64,000 nt of DNA from Idiomarinaceae bacterium HL-53 (GCA_001458075.1 LN899469.1:1896659-1960658), one strand, 5' to 3'; positions 9,900 to 19,662 are shown, numbered from the stretch's first letter. Notes: generated from the sequence alone by a model not told the origin. A program made the numbers and translations.

Positions 9900-12800
9900 T
9901 TACAAGGAAGCGTCTTGGGGCTTACCTCGTAGTCTTTTGCTGCCTTGCCAAACACGGCTCCAATGCGATCTCCAGAATAAGAGTCGGCTGTAAGCATGGG
10001 GTACAAAGTATAAGCTCGTTATAGTTGAGAAAATGAGACCGCTGATAATTGTAATTGCCATAGGCGCATACGGAGGGCCGTCGCCGCCAATTTGAGTCGA
10101 GCCGAATGCCAGCGGAAGTAGACCGAGAATGGTTGTGGCAACGGTCATAAGAATAGGCCGGATGCGACGAGAAGAACCCTCAAGAATTGCTTCTTCAAGC
10201 GCCATTCCTTCTTCTCTTAATTGGTTGATTTGATCGACCAACACAATCCCGTTATTCACAACAATACCCATGAGTATGAGCATGCCTATCATCGCCATCA
10301 TTTCCATACCCGTGCTGGTGATCATGAGGCCCCAAAAAACACCTGTAATCGCAAGTAATAGTGAGCCGATTACGGCACTTGGCAGAAGCAATGACTCAAA
10401 CAACGCAGCCATCACCATATAAACCAAGCAAACTGCGAGAAGCATATTTACTAACATGAGTTGCTGCTCTTGTTGTTGCCGTCTAAAGCCGCCATCTAAT
10501 GACCAGGCATAGCCAGCAGGTAAGTTCACATTACTCATGACCTGCTCGATGGCCTCACGGGCGTCTGAAAGCTCTAATTCGCGCAAGTTTGCGGTAATAC
10601 GAATAGTTGTTTCGCGATCAAAGCGACGAATCTGATCTAATCGTGGATGACGCTCAAAATGAGCTACTTGGTCTAGACGAACGAGTTGAGCTCCGTCCCG
10701 CTTGACGATCATGGCTTTCAAAAGCTCTAAGTCAAACTCATAAGCGTCGGGATATTTCGCTTCGATGCGCACATCTCCTTCGGGATTATGGCGGAATGAA
10801 CGCAAAGGATTACCGCGCAACGCTAACGATACCTGCTGTGCGATATTTTGCGTTGATAGGCCGTAGCGTTCAGCCTGAACACGATTCACAATCACGCGCA
10901 ATTCGTCACTACTATTGCCGGTATCGGTTTGCACATCTTCCAGCCCTTCAATGTTGGCGAGGATCGGAATGAGCTCTTCTGAAAGCTCCTCTAGGCGCTC
11001 TGTCGAGCGTCCTGTCAATGTGATTTGAACACCTTGATTTTCACCACCACCAAAGCCAAAGTATGGTTTAGAACGCGACATGGGAGGTAAATTCTCTCTG
11101 ACCCGACGCTGAATTTCAGGAACTGAAACGCTGCGCTCTTCCTTCAGTAGCATCGTGGTGATCGCGTATCCTGGAGTGTAATAGCTGTACACGTCTTCGA
11201 GTTCAAAAGCCTCTTTGTTGGCGTACAGGTACGCTTCAAGAATATCAACTTCCTTTTCCACTTCTGCAAGTGCATATTGGCCATCTAAATCGTAGTTAAT
11301 AAACAGGCGATTGTTGTAAGCAATAGGCGCTTCGTCGCTCCCGACCTGAGAGAGGGGATAGGCGGTAGACGCAAGTAGCAGCAAGATAAAAAGAGTGGTT
11401 AAACGCGGATGGCGGTGAGACCAGCGCAATGACGCTAAATAATTCTCTTTGAATCGACTCCGCTTGATTTGCACTTTTCCAGGGTTTACTTTCAACTTGC
11501 TCAACAGCAAGGGAATAAGCGTTTGCGCGATCAAGAGGGAGGCCAGAAGTGAGATACAGATTGCAATGGCAACGTGTTCAAGAAAAATTGTGATTTGTTC
11601 TTTTTCACCAAAAATGTTTGGAAGAAACACAATTGCAGTGGTGAAAGTTCCGGCGATAATGGCGAGAGAAACTTTGCCCATCCCGGCCTCAATTGTTTCG
11701 ACATTTGGAACTCGGCCTTCGGCAACAGCTGTTTCCTGCTCTTGTTTGACACTCTCACTCACTACAACAGCGTTGTCGATAAGCATCCCTATGGCGAGCA
11801 TTAAGCCCATAATGGACAAAATATTAAGGCTGTAACCGAGTAGATACATGACGCCCAAAGTTAAACAGAGTGAGGATGGAACGGAGAGCACGATAATGAG
11901 CGTGAGTTTCCAATCACGTAAAAATAGATACAGCACGATAGTTGATAGAACCGCACCAATAAGACCCGCGAGCAACAAATCACTGAGTGATTGGGTAACA
12001 CTTTCTGCGGTATTGTCCATCATCATGAGTTGAATGCCTTGAAACTCTTCAGACTCACCCGCTTCCTGAATAACTTGCACAACTTGCTCTGAAACATCGA
12101 CCAAATTAGCAGTTGATTCCTTAAAGACATTGATACCAATTGCATAACTTCGATTGAAATGCCTTCCTTCCTGCATTCGTGGGAGCTCGTAACTCACCTC
12201 AGCAATGTCATTTACGGTTAAGAACGGGGTAATTGGAAGCGCTCGGATGTCTTCTAAATCGTGGTATTCAGAAGAGGCACTAATGCGCAACCGATTTGCT
12301 TCGGTTTCCACAAAGCCAGCCGTTTGGCTGAAGTTTTGCGCACGAAGTGTCGCTAAAACAGTTTCGGTATTCAGACCACTTGCCACTAAGGCATCTGGAT
12401 TTAATCGAATCATGATCGAGCGAGGGTTGACCCCATATAACTCAACTTTTGAGACCCCTTGAGCTCGCTCAATAGGTTGTTTCAAATTACGATTCAATAA
12501 GTCCCATGCAAACTCTAAATCGCGTTCGCTCGAAATACGCAATTGCAGAACAGGCATATCTTCGGTATTAAATTGTCTTACAAAGACACGCTCAACGTCG
12601 TCGGGTAGGTGTTGGCGAGCGATCTCTGCCTTCTCTCGCACTTCAATGCTGCGTGCATTGATATCTTCTTGCCAATCGAAATTGAGTACCACAAACCCAC
12701 CATTCTCATTGGAAAAAGAACGAATCTCCTTAATATTGGTGATCGTTGCGAGTGTTTCTTCCAAAGGTCGAACGATGAGCCGCTCAACTTCAGCTGGCGT

Positions 12801-12980
12801 GGCATTAGGGTAGGGGACTTCCACTACCACTTGCGGAATATCAATCGCTGGGAATTTTTCTAATGGCAGTAATTTAGAAGCCGCTAAACCGAGTATCAGC
12901 ATGGCAAGGAAAATCATCCATACGGTAACGGGTCTTTGCAACGCAAACTTGGCTAAAGGCGCTGAATAAGAGGTACTCAT
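9900..12980 (-). CDS. RND efflux permease (second pump subunit of the operon)
   Basis: A 1026-residue resistance-nodulation-division pump of the hydrophobe/amphiphile exporter type. There is one N-terminal helix, a large periplasmic domain, a six-helix block, a second periplasmic domain and a second helix block. In transmembrane segment 4 the proton-relay motif reads MLIDNAVVV (about residue 400), so the second aspartate of the AcrB pair is Asn. In segment 10 the motif is GIVVNNGIVLVD (about 908), without the AcrB lysine. It starts within the stop of the upstream pump gene (ATGA overlap 12977-12980), so the two are translationally coupled and may form a mixed trimer like MdtBC. Confidence 0.93.
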   Translation of the reverse strand: MSTSYSAPLAKFALQRPVTVWMIFLAMLILGLAASKLLPLEKFPAIDIPQVVVEVPYPNATPAEVERLIVRPLEETLATITNIKEIRSFSNENGGFVVLNFDWQEDINARSIEVREKAEIARQHLPDDVERVFVRQFNTEDMPVLQLRISSERDLEFAWDLLNRNLKQPIERAQGVSKVELYGVNPRSIMIRLNPDALVASGLNTETVLATLRAQNFSQTAGFVETEANRLRISASSEYHDLEDIRALPITPFLTVNDIAEVSYELPRMQEGRHFNRSYAIGINVFKESTANLVDVSEQVVQVIQEAGESEEFQGIQLMMMDNTAESVTQSLSDLLLAGLIGAVLSTIVLYLFLRDWKLTLIIVLSVPSSLCLTLGVMYLLGYSLNILSIMGLMLAIGMLIDNAVVVSESVKQEQETAVAEGRVPNVETIEAGMGKVSLAIIAGTFTTAIVFLPNIFGEKEQITIFLEHVAIAICISLLASLLIAQTLIPLLLSKLKVNPGKVQIKRSRFKENYLASLRWSHRHPRLTTLFILLLLASTAYPLSQVGSDEAPIAYNNRLFINYDLDGQYALAEVEKEVDILEAYLYANKEAFELEDVYSYYTPGYAITTMLLKEERSVSVPEIQRRVRENLPPMSRSKPYFGFGGGENQGVQITLTGRSTERLEELSEELIPILANIEGLEDVQTDTGNSSDELRVIVNRVQAERYGLSTQNIAQQVSLALRGNPLRSFRHNPEGDVRIEAKYPDAYEFDLELLKAMIVKRDGAQLVRLDQVAHFERHPRLDQIRRFDRETTIRITANLRELELSDAREAIEQVMSNVNLPAGYAWSLDGGFRRQQQEQQLMLVNMLLAVCLVYMVMAALFESLLLPSAVIGSLLLAITGVFWGLMITSTGMEMMAMIGMLILMGIVVNNGIVLVDQINQLREEGMALEEAILEGSSRRIRPILMTVATTILGLLPLAFGSTQIGGDGPPYAPMAITIISGLIFSTITSLYFVPHAYSRLLFWRSHWSRVWQGSKRLRGKPQDASL

Positions 12981-15900
12981 TGGGTCACCTTATGATTGAA
13001 TTGCTTGCGATCAAACAACTGATACACCACCGGAATGAAGAACAACGTAAGAACGGTTGCAAACATGAGGCCTGAGATAACGGTAATCGCCATTGCTTCC
13101 GTTAACTCTGCGCCTTCACCGATACCTAGAGCGAGTGGTAGCAAACCTAAAACTGTGGTCAATGTCGTCATTAGAATCGGACGCAAACGTTGTTCTGAGG
13201 CCTGCTGAATGGCGGTGAGTTTCTCAATTCCCTCGGCTCTCAGTTGGTTAATACGATCGATCAGAACAATGGCATTATTGACAACAATACCGCAAAGCAT
13301 GATTAGACCAATGAACACGACGACACTCAAAGGTGTTTGGGTGAGCCAAAGGCCGAGCACTGAACCCGACGCAGCCAGTGGAACCGCGAACATAATTAGC
13401 AATGGATGTCCGAAACTTTCAAACTGTGATGCCATGACGAGGTATACCAAGAATACCGCGAGGGCTAGTGCAAATGTGAGTGACTTGAACGAGGCGTCAA
13501 GCATATCGCTTTGCCCGCCTACTCTGGCTTCAATTCCAGGTGGAATCGCTAGATTATTAATGATGCTGTCTAACTCTTCTGCCGCTGTTTTAAGGTTTCC
13601 GTCCACCACGGCCATTGACACGATAGCGACACGCTCCTGATTCAAACGCGTGATTTCACCGGGACCCGTTTCCAGGCTCACAGTCGCGACCGAACTCAAG
13701 GTAAGTTCGCGCTCTGCTCCCGGATTTACGATGAGTTGAGCCACTTCTTGAGGGTTCTGGCGATATGCGTCGGGTAGGCGCACTCGAATATCTATTTGAC
13801 GATCGTCTAAGCTGTATTTAGAGGCAACTTGGCCCCCCATTTTTTGTGTAATGACCTGAGCCACCTGCGGTGCTGTGAGGCCAGCAAAAGCGAGTCTTGC
13901 ATGATCAAAGCGAATGGTGAGCTCAGGTTGACCTTCCGCAACGCCAGCGCGCACATCTTGAAAGTTGTTATGAGTATTCAGTTCGGTTACCAGTTGATAG
14001 GCAACGGTCTGAACTCGAGCTAAATCGTGCCCCTGAATCTCCAGGGTTAATGGCATGTCAATGCTGATTAAACTTGGAAAGTCGACTGTACTATTCAGAT
14101 CTGGGATGAGGCTAATTTCAGCGCGCACATCGCGAATAAGTTGCTCACGTTGCTCTGTGGTCAATGTAGGTTGGGTAATGACATGTAAACGCCCCCAATA
14201 ATCGCCGCCTTGATTGGCTGATATTTGCATCAAACTACCAATTCCAGCCACGGAAAAAGTTCGTACAATGCGCTCGTCATTTTCGAGGCGTTCCGCAATG
14301 TCTCGCAAGGCTAAATCAGTATTTTGAATCGGGGTACCGCGAGGCAGTTCAACTTCTACGTAGAACTCTTGTTGTTCCATGTCAGGAATCAGTTGCGACT
14401 TCAACTGTGGTAACAAGATAAAGCTCGCTCCCGTAAGTGCCACGAAGAATGTGAAGAATAATATTGGAGACTTCAAAGTACGCGATAAACCGCGCGCATG
14501 TCCACGTTGCACAGCGCCTAGGAACACCTCAAACACTTTTAAAATTGGCGCAGCGATGAGCAATGCCAACCATCGCAGACCAACGCCAACTTTACGTAAT
14601 AGCCACAGGATACCGTGCGGAATTACTGACCACAGAATGAAGCGAAGCCAAGCAAACGGAGCGAATAACTTACGCCAGCCATTTCTTGGCGCAGGCCGTT
14701 CAAGTCGTTCAGGATGCTCCGCATATTTCTGTGGGCCGCCACGGGAAGCAAGCATTGGGATCAAGGTGAGTGCTACGAGTAATGATGCAATGAGCGCAAA
14801 AGTGACGGTCAATGCTTGATCATAAAATAGCTGCCCAGCGATACCCGAAATAAATATCATAGGGACAAATACTGCGAGTGTCGTTAAAGTTGACGCTGTC
14901 ACTGCGCTTGCAACCTCATTCGTTCCGATATGCGCTGCTTGTTCAATATTATCGCCGAGTTCGCGACGACGGGAGATGTTTTCTAGAACCACAATAGCAT
15001 TATCTACCAGCAGGCCCACGGCGAGTGCAATGCCGCCAAGCGACATGATATTTAGGCTCAGCTTGGCCGAATACATCAGGAAGAACGACGCAATCACAGA
15101 AATAGGAATTGCAATTGAGATAATCAAAGTTGGTTTGACTTGGCGCAGAAAGAGTAAAATGATGGTCATGGCTAAGATGCCGCCCATCACTGCATTTTCT
15201 TTGACCGAAGCAATGGAATTTCTGATAAAGAGCGATTGATCGCTGAGCAACTCCAATTGATAACCTTGCGGCATTTCTTCTGTGATGGCATTGAGGGAGT
15301 TACGAACTCGTTCTGCCACAGCAACGGTGTTCGCACCACCTTCTCGATACAAATTAAATTCAATAGCTTCTGCACCATTTACCCGGCTAATGGAGGTGCG
15401 ATCTTTGTGCCCCAAGCGCACTTCTGCAATGTCCTTAAGCTGAATAGGGCGACCCGCGACCGTCGTGATGTAAATATCACGGATATCATCAAGAGATTGG
15501 AACTGATTCATGGTTCGTACGAGAAATTCAAGACGACCGCTTTGCACGCGTCCACCAGCACGATTCACATTCTCTTCTCGTAACCGAGTCACTATAAACT
15601 CAGGGGTAAGATTTAGGGCTGCGGTGCGTTGTTCATCTATAAGGACTTGTATTTCGTCTTCAAGACCGCCGCCCGTGCGGACGGCGGCGATTCCGTCAAT
15701 CGTTTCGAAACTGCGTTTTAACTCTTCATCAGCAAAGCGACGTAATGCCTGCAGATCGCTATCGCCAGAGAGTGCAAAGCGAAGAATAGGCTCCATATTG
15801 GGATCGAAGCGAAGAAGAATTGGCTTTTGAATATCCAGGGGAATCGGCACCATATCCAACTTTTCTCTCACTTCAATTGCGGCCATATCCATATTCGTGC

Positions 15901-16192
15901 CCCAGGCAAACTCGAGCTGAATATCAGATTGTCCTGCACGTGCGTATGAAGTCATACTGCGAATACCACGCACGGTTCCCAAAGATTCCTCGATAGGGCG
16001 GTTGATTAGTTGTTCTATTTCAGCTGGCGCCGCACCGGGATATTCTGTTCGAACCGTTAAACTTGGGTAGCTCAACTCGGGAAGTAGCGTCACCGGTAAG
16101 CGAGAGAGCGCCACCATCCCGAACAGCGTGATAGCCAGGGTAAACATCACAACTGTAACGGGACGATGGACAGCAACTTTGGCGAGGCTCAT
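12977..16192 (-). CDS. RND efflux permease with large insertion (first pump subunit of the operon)
   Basis: A 1071-residue RND pump, longer than its partner because of about 95 extra residues (roughly 482-575) between the first helix block and the second periplasmic domain. This insert contains two extra hydrophobic stretches (LRFILWSVIPHGILWLL and LRWLALLIAAPILKVF). The segment-4 motif is GLLVDNAIVVLE (about residue 394) and the segment-10 motif is GIVVNNAIVLID (about 970), the same Asp-Asn and Asn-Asn pattern as the partner. The start overlaps the adaptor stop as ATGA (16189-16192). It likely exports hydrophobic compounds with the adaptor; substrate unknown. Confidence 0.93.
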   Translation of the reverse strand: MSLAKVAVHRPVTVVMFTLAITLFGMVALSRLPVTLLPELSYPSLTVRTEYPGAAPAEIEQLINRPIEESLGTVRGIRSMTSYARAGQSDIQLEFAWGTNMDMAAIEVREKLDMVPIPLDIQKPILLRFDPNMEPILRFALSGDSDLQALRRFADEELKRSFETIDGIAAVRTGGGLEDEIQVLIDEQRTAALNLTPEFIVTRLREENVNRAGGRVQSGRLEFLVRTMNQFQSLDDIRDIYITTVAGRPIQLKDIAEVRLGHKDRTSISRVNGAEAIEFNLYREGGANTVAVAERVRNSLNAITEEMPQGYQLELLSDQSLFIRNSIASVKENAVMGGILAMTIILLFLRQVKPTLIISIAIPISVIASFFLMYSAKLSLNIMSLGGIALAVGLLVDNAIVVLENISRRRELGDNIEQAAHIGTNEVASAVTASTLTTLAVFVPMIFISGIAGQLFYDQALTVTFALIASLLVALTLIPMLASRGGPQKYAEHPERLERPAPRNGWRKLFAPFAWLRFILWSVIPHGILWLLRKVGVGLRWLALLIAAPILKVFEVFLGAVQRGHARGLSRTLKSPILFFTFFVALTGASFILLPQLKSQLIPDMEQQEFYVEVELPRGTPIQNTDLALRDIAERLENDERIVRTFSVAGIGSLMQISANQGGDYWGRLHVITQPTLTTEQREQLIRDVRAEISLIPDLNSTVDFPSLISIDMPLTLEIQGHDLARVQTVAYQLVTELNTHNNFQDVRAGVAEGQPELTIRFDHARLAFAGLTAPQVAQVITQKMGGQVASKYSLDDRQIDIRVRLPDAYRQNPQEVAQLIVNPGAERELTLSSVATVSLETGPGEITRLNQERVAIVSMAVVDGNLKTAAEELDSIINNLAIPPGIEARVGGQSDMLDASFKSLTFALALAVFLVYLVMASQFESFGHPLLIMFAVPLAASGSVLGLWLTQTPLSVVVFIGLIMLCGIVVNNAIVLIDRINQLRAEGIEKLTAIQQASEQRLRPILMTTLTTVLGLLPLALGIGEGAELTEAMAITVISGLMFATVLTLFFIPVVYQLFDRKQFNHKVTQ

Positions 16193-17262
16193 AGTTCGAT
16201 TACCTCTACTTTCGCTTGGTCGCGCAGGTTCGCTTGGCCGGTAATTACAAGCATATTGCCCTCTTCTAAGCCTTCTGCGACTTCCACCCAGCCATGGTCA
16301 TTAATGCCAGTGGCAACGTTGATTTTGTGAGCCACACCATTTTCAATTCTAAAAACGTGAGATTGGTTATCTACATTCACGAGTGCGTCTTGCGGAATGC
16401 GGACCACATTCTCTTTTTCGGCATAATGAACACTTACACGGGTAAACAAACCAGGGCGAAGAGATTGGCTTTCATTGTTAATGTTGATGACTACCCGAAA
16501 GGTACCTGAGCCTGAATCTACGACCGGGCTGATACGCTCAACATGGGCTGATATTGGCCCTAATGAGCTTAACGCAGGCACTTGAATTTCAGCATTTTGG
16601 CCTTGAGAAATATGACTCAAGGCATTCTCTGGTAAATGAACTGTTGCGCGCAACTCAGACGTGTCTACGATGTTAAACATTGATTCGGGTTGCCACGCTT
16701 GAATCATGCGGCCCACACGTGTGTAGCGCTCTGAAATCAGACCCGATATCGGCGCTCGAACCGTTGTTTCATCCAGATCTTTTTGCGCGAGCTCAAGCTG
16801 GGCCGTAAGAGAGTCATGCTGTGATTGGAGACGACTTACAGCGTCGGCGCTTACCATTTGTTGCGCTGCAAGTTGCTGGTGCCGAGTGAGCTCTTGACGA
16901 ATATTTCTGAGCTCAGCGCTAATTTGATTCACCGCTAACTGATAACGTGATGATTCAAGTTGCGCTAATACTTGACCTGCTTCGACATAGTCACCTTCTT
17001 CAACGGCAATAGACTCGACGATACCGCTGACACGGGGTGTGACATCGGCGCTTCGCTCGGCTTCTAGAATGGCACTGCCGTCGAACGATGCTTTAATCGC
17101 TCCGCGTGTTGCGTAAATGACTTCCACCGGTACACCGCGCTCAACTTCCTCTTCCTGCGCCTCTGTATTCTCGGCACCCACGTTGCCGCAGCCACTTAAA
17201 ACTGCACTCATTGAGAGAAGCGCGGCAATACCTAAAACATTTTTACGAATTGGATTGTTCAC
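16189..17262 (-). CDS. RND periplasmic adaptor (membrane fusion) lipoprotein
   Basis: A 357-residue adaptor. The signal peptide ends in a lipobox LSGC with lipid-modified Cys25. Next come a barrel-sandwich (lipoyl-like) domain with GDYVEAGQVLAQLES near residues 92-106, a coiled-coil hairpin rich in Q, L and E, the second sandwich half (TTVRAPISGLISERYTRVG), a beta-barrel and a membrane-proximal domain. It links the RND pump to an outer-membrane channel. The start is GTG at 17262 with AGGGG upstream. No outer-membrane factor gene follows the operon, so the channel must be encoded elsewhere. Confidence 0.92.
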   Translation of the reverse strand: MNNPIRKNVLGIAALLSMSAVLSGCGNVGAENTEAQEEEVERGVPVEVIYATRGAIKASFDGSAILEAERSADVTPRVSGIVESIAVEEGDYVEAGQVLAQLESSRYQLAVNQISAELRNIRQELTRHQQLAAQQMVSADAVSRLQSQHDSLTAQLELAQKDLDETTVRAPISGLISERYTRVGRMIQAWQPESMFNIVDTSELRATVHLPENALSHISQGQNAEIQVPALSSLGPISAHVERISPVVDSGSGTFRVVININNESQSLRPGLFTRVSVHYAEKENVVRIPQDALVNVDNQSHVFRIENGVAHKINVATGINDHGWVEVAEGLEEGNMLVITGQANLRDQAKVEVIEL

Positions 17263-17482
17263 AACATTAACCCCTAGCGATTCAAAGTCGCGGAAGCGAC
17301 ATATTCTTTGGACATGCCGATGAATTGCAGATGTTATGCCAACTGCAGAAAGTAACTGTAAGTATTTGTATTTTATTTTAAAAAATAGGATCTGATTAAA
17401 TTTCGGGTGTTCTAGTTATGACTAAATCGACTAATCAATAGCGAAATTGGCTAACACGGTTACAGTTTTCTTAATTTAACTA

Positions 17483-17522
17483 TGGACATTTAGACGTCCA
17501 GACGTTTATTATCTAGACATCT
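17483..17522 (+). promoter_or_regulatory. metY promoter with MetJ-type operator
   Basis: Three in-register 8-base units resemble the met box AGACGTCT: GGACATTT (17484), AGACGTCC (17492) and AGACGTTT (17500). A fourth, AGACATCT (17515), is one base out of register. They lie exactly between a -35-like TGGACA (17483-17488) and a -10-like TATTAT (17507-17512), 18 bases apart, so a bound repressor would block RNA polymerase. MetJ binding is inferred from the pattern; no metJ gene is in the window. Confidence 0.8.
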
Positions 17523-17540
17523 TACGACAAGGAGACTTCC

Positions 17541-18821
17541 ATGCATCCAGAAACAATCGCACTTCATTTCGGTTACACCGCAGAAAAGCCCCAGCGAGCG
17601 GCGGCTGTACCAATTTATCAAACAACTTCTTTTACATTTGACGATACTCAACACGGCGCGGATCTATTTAATTTAAAAGTTGAGGGTAATATTTACTCGC
17701 GAATCATGAATCCGACGAACGCGGTATTAGAGCAAAGAATTGCAGCGCTTGAGGGAGGCATTGGCGCGCTCGCAGTCGCTTCTGGAATGGCGGCGATTAC
17801 TTACACAATTCAGACGCTCGCGAAAGCCGGAGACAACATTGTAAGCGTGAGCCAACTGTACGGCGGAACTTATAACTTATTCGCACACTCATTGCCGCAG
17901 CAGGGGATTGATGTTCGACTCGTTGATGGCGAGGCATTTGATCATCTTGAGGCCTTGATCGACGATAAAACTAAGCTTATTTTCTGTGAGTCTATTGGTA
18001 ATCCCGCGGGGAATATCGTGGATTTGGAACGTCTTGCTGAGATCGCAAACCGCCGAGGCGTTGCTTTAGTTGTTGATAATACGGTCGCAACACCATACCT
18101 TTGTAAGCCCATTGAACTGGGCGCCCACATCGTGATTCATAGTCTCACCAAATATATCGGTGGCCATGGAACAACGGTGGGTGGTGTGATTGTTGATGGT
18201 GGAACGTTCCCGTGGGATGCTCATAAACAAAGATATCCTCAGCTCAATGAACCGGATCCGTCGTACCATGGTGTCGTTTATACGGAAGCCTTAGGTGCGG
18301 CAGCGTTTATCGGTCGGGCAAGGGTTGTACCGCTGCGTAATACCGGCGCCGCACTCTCAGCACAGAGCGCTTTTAATATCTTGCAAGGGTTGGAAACGCT
18401 TGGGTTGAGAATGGAACGTCATGTTGAGAATGCGCAGAAGTTAGCAGAGTATCTATTGCAACACCCACAGGTGAGTTGGGTCAACTATGCAGGACTCAAA
18501 AATAGTCCTTATCATGAGCGCGCTCTAAAATTGACACGCGGCTCTGCGGCAGGAATTCTGAGCTTTGGCATTAAAGGCGGTGAGCCTGCGGCCGTCAAAT
18601 TTATCGATCAATTACAGCTTATTTTACGCCTCGTGAATATTGGTGACGCGAAGTCATTGGCATGCCATCCTGCTTCAACAACACACCGGCAGTTGAGCGA
18701 TGAAGAATTAGCGAAAGCGAGTGTATCGCGTGATTTGATAAGAATTTCGGTTGGTATTGAGCATATCGAAGATATCATTGCGGATGTTGAACAAGCCCTA
18801 GTTGCTGCGCAAGAAAGCTAA
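17541..18821 (+). CDS. metY: O-acetylhomoserine (O-acylhomoserine) sulfhydrylase MetY
   Basis: A 426-residue Cys/Met-metabolism PLP enzyme, the usual MetY length (MetZ and MetB are nearer 380-400). The PLP lysine lies in IHSLTKYIGGHGTTVGG (about residue 204), and the C-terminal segment SLACHPASTTHRQLS is present. It condenses an O-acylhomoserine with sulfide to homocysteine in methionine synthesis. GGAG precedes ATG at 17541. Control by MetJ is suggested by the operator upstream. The last 24 bases overlap the convergent metA-like gene, which would supply its substrate. Confidence 0.9.
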   Translation: MHPETIALHFGYTAEKPQRAAAVPIYQTTSFTFDDTQHGADLFNLKVEGNIYSRIMNPTNAVLEQRIAALEGGIGALAVASGMAAITYTIQTLAKAGDNIVSVSQLYGGTYNLFAHSLPQQGIDVRLVDGEAFDHLEALIDDKTKLIFCESIGNPAGNIVDLERLAEIANRRGVALVVDNTVATPYLCKPIELGAHIVIHSLTKYIGGHGTTVGGVIVDGGTFPWDAHKQRYPQLNEPDPSYHGVVYTEALGAAAFIGRARVVPLRNTGAALSAQSAFNILQGLETLGLRMERHVENAQKLAEYLLQHPQVSWVNYAGLKNSPYHERALKLTRGSAAGILSFGIKGGEPAAVKFIDQLQLILRLVNIGDAKSLACHPASTTHRQLSDEELAKASVSRDLIRISVGIEHIEDIIADVEQALVAAQES

Positions 18822-19565
18822 CCACTCAGCGAAAATGACTTGCCCGTAATTCTGCCAAACGGGCAAGTTATCTGCGTTTGCATGTGTTGCATCAAGTCCT
18901 TCTGGAAGCGCCGTGCTTAACCCTCTTCGCTTGTCTCGCTGGTATTCAAAAAGCAAGGTGTCCTGTGCATACTCGGGGTGCCCCAACAGCAATAAATTGT
19001 GATCTTGGGTTAAGATTAGAGACGGTCCGGCTGCTTCCGATTCTAATAGCGGCGTCAGTTGACTTTTATTTCGTAATACTTCTGCAGCGATAAAAGCATA
19101 CCTGGAGTGCGGGAGATAAAGCTCCTTTGGCAGCTTTTGGGTGATGGCATGTTGCATTGTTTGGGTGTGGGAGAAAACCCCAAACAACTTTTCACTCCGC
19201 ACCTGAACTGGTAATTGATAACGAGCGAGTAGTAATGCGTGCGCGGCCCAACAGGAGGCGAATATCGGTATTGCGCGGTCTTCGCAGTGTTTGAAAATAC
19301 GTTGAAGCTCTTGCCAATAAACAATCTCTTGAAACGGCTTTTGTCCGAGCGGAGCACCTGTCACGACAAGTATATCAAAGGCGTCGGGTAAACCGACTGT
19401 GTAGCGCGGAAGTAGGGCACTCAGCGGTGTGTGTTTGGGTTGATAACTCGCTGTGATACACGGCTTCCATTCTAAGTCATGTTGCTGCGGACAAATGATA
19501 TGCAGCCATTGACGCTCGGTCTCAATTTTATTTGGCATGAGGTTAAGAAATGCGACCGATGTCAT
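18798..19565 (-). CDS. metA: Homoserine O-acyltransferase MetA, N-terminally short
   Basis: A 255-residue protein of the MetA family (class I glutamine amidotransferase-like fold), against about 300-310 in E. coli. Catalytic Cys105 (FASCWAAHALL), His195 and Glu197 (GHPEY) are present, with EKLFGVF and PHSRYAF. Residue 74 in VVTGAPLG, matching position 111 of characterised enzymes, is Gly; there Gly goes with succinyl-CoA and Glu with acetyl-CoA. The first 35 or so residues of typical MetA are missing. A TAG stop lies 15 bases before ATG at 19565, so the gene cannot be longer. No clear ribosome site is visible. Confidence 0.85.
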   Translation of the reverse strand: MTSVAFLNLMPNKIETERQWLHIICPQQHDLEWKPCITASYQPKHTPLSALLPRYTVGLPDAFDILVVTGAPLGQKPFQEIVYWQELQRIFKHCEDRAIPIFASCWAAHALLLARYQLPVQVRSEKLFGVFSHTQTMQHAITQKLPKELYLPHSRYAFIAAEVLRNKSQLTPLLESEAAGPSLILTQDHNLLLLGHPEYAQDTLLFEYQRDKRRGLSTALPEGLDATHANADNLPVWQNYGQVIFAEWLAFLRSN

Positions 19566-19610
19566 ATAAATACCGTGCTAAAAGCGAAAACTGTGGGAAA
19601 TTATGCATTA

Positions 19611-19647
19611 AAAAAGCCAGCGCGACAAACGTGTCGGGCTGGCTTTT
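19611..19647 (-). terminator. Intrinsic terminator after gltA
   Basis: On the minus strand the stem AAAAGCCAGC pairs with GCTGGCTTTT, extended by a GACA/TGTC section around a short loop, and ends in a U-rich tail. It lies 16 bases after the gltA stop and before the metA start. Confidence 0.85.
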
Positions 19648-19662
19648 GCGTTTGAAAAAGCT

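Noticed and set aside
11449-11835. Open frames on the plus strand inside the RND pump genes
   Set aside because: They mirror the reverse of conserved transmembrane coding sequence, have no ribosome site and give unnatural compositions, so they are shadows.
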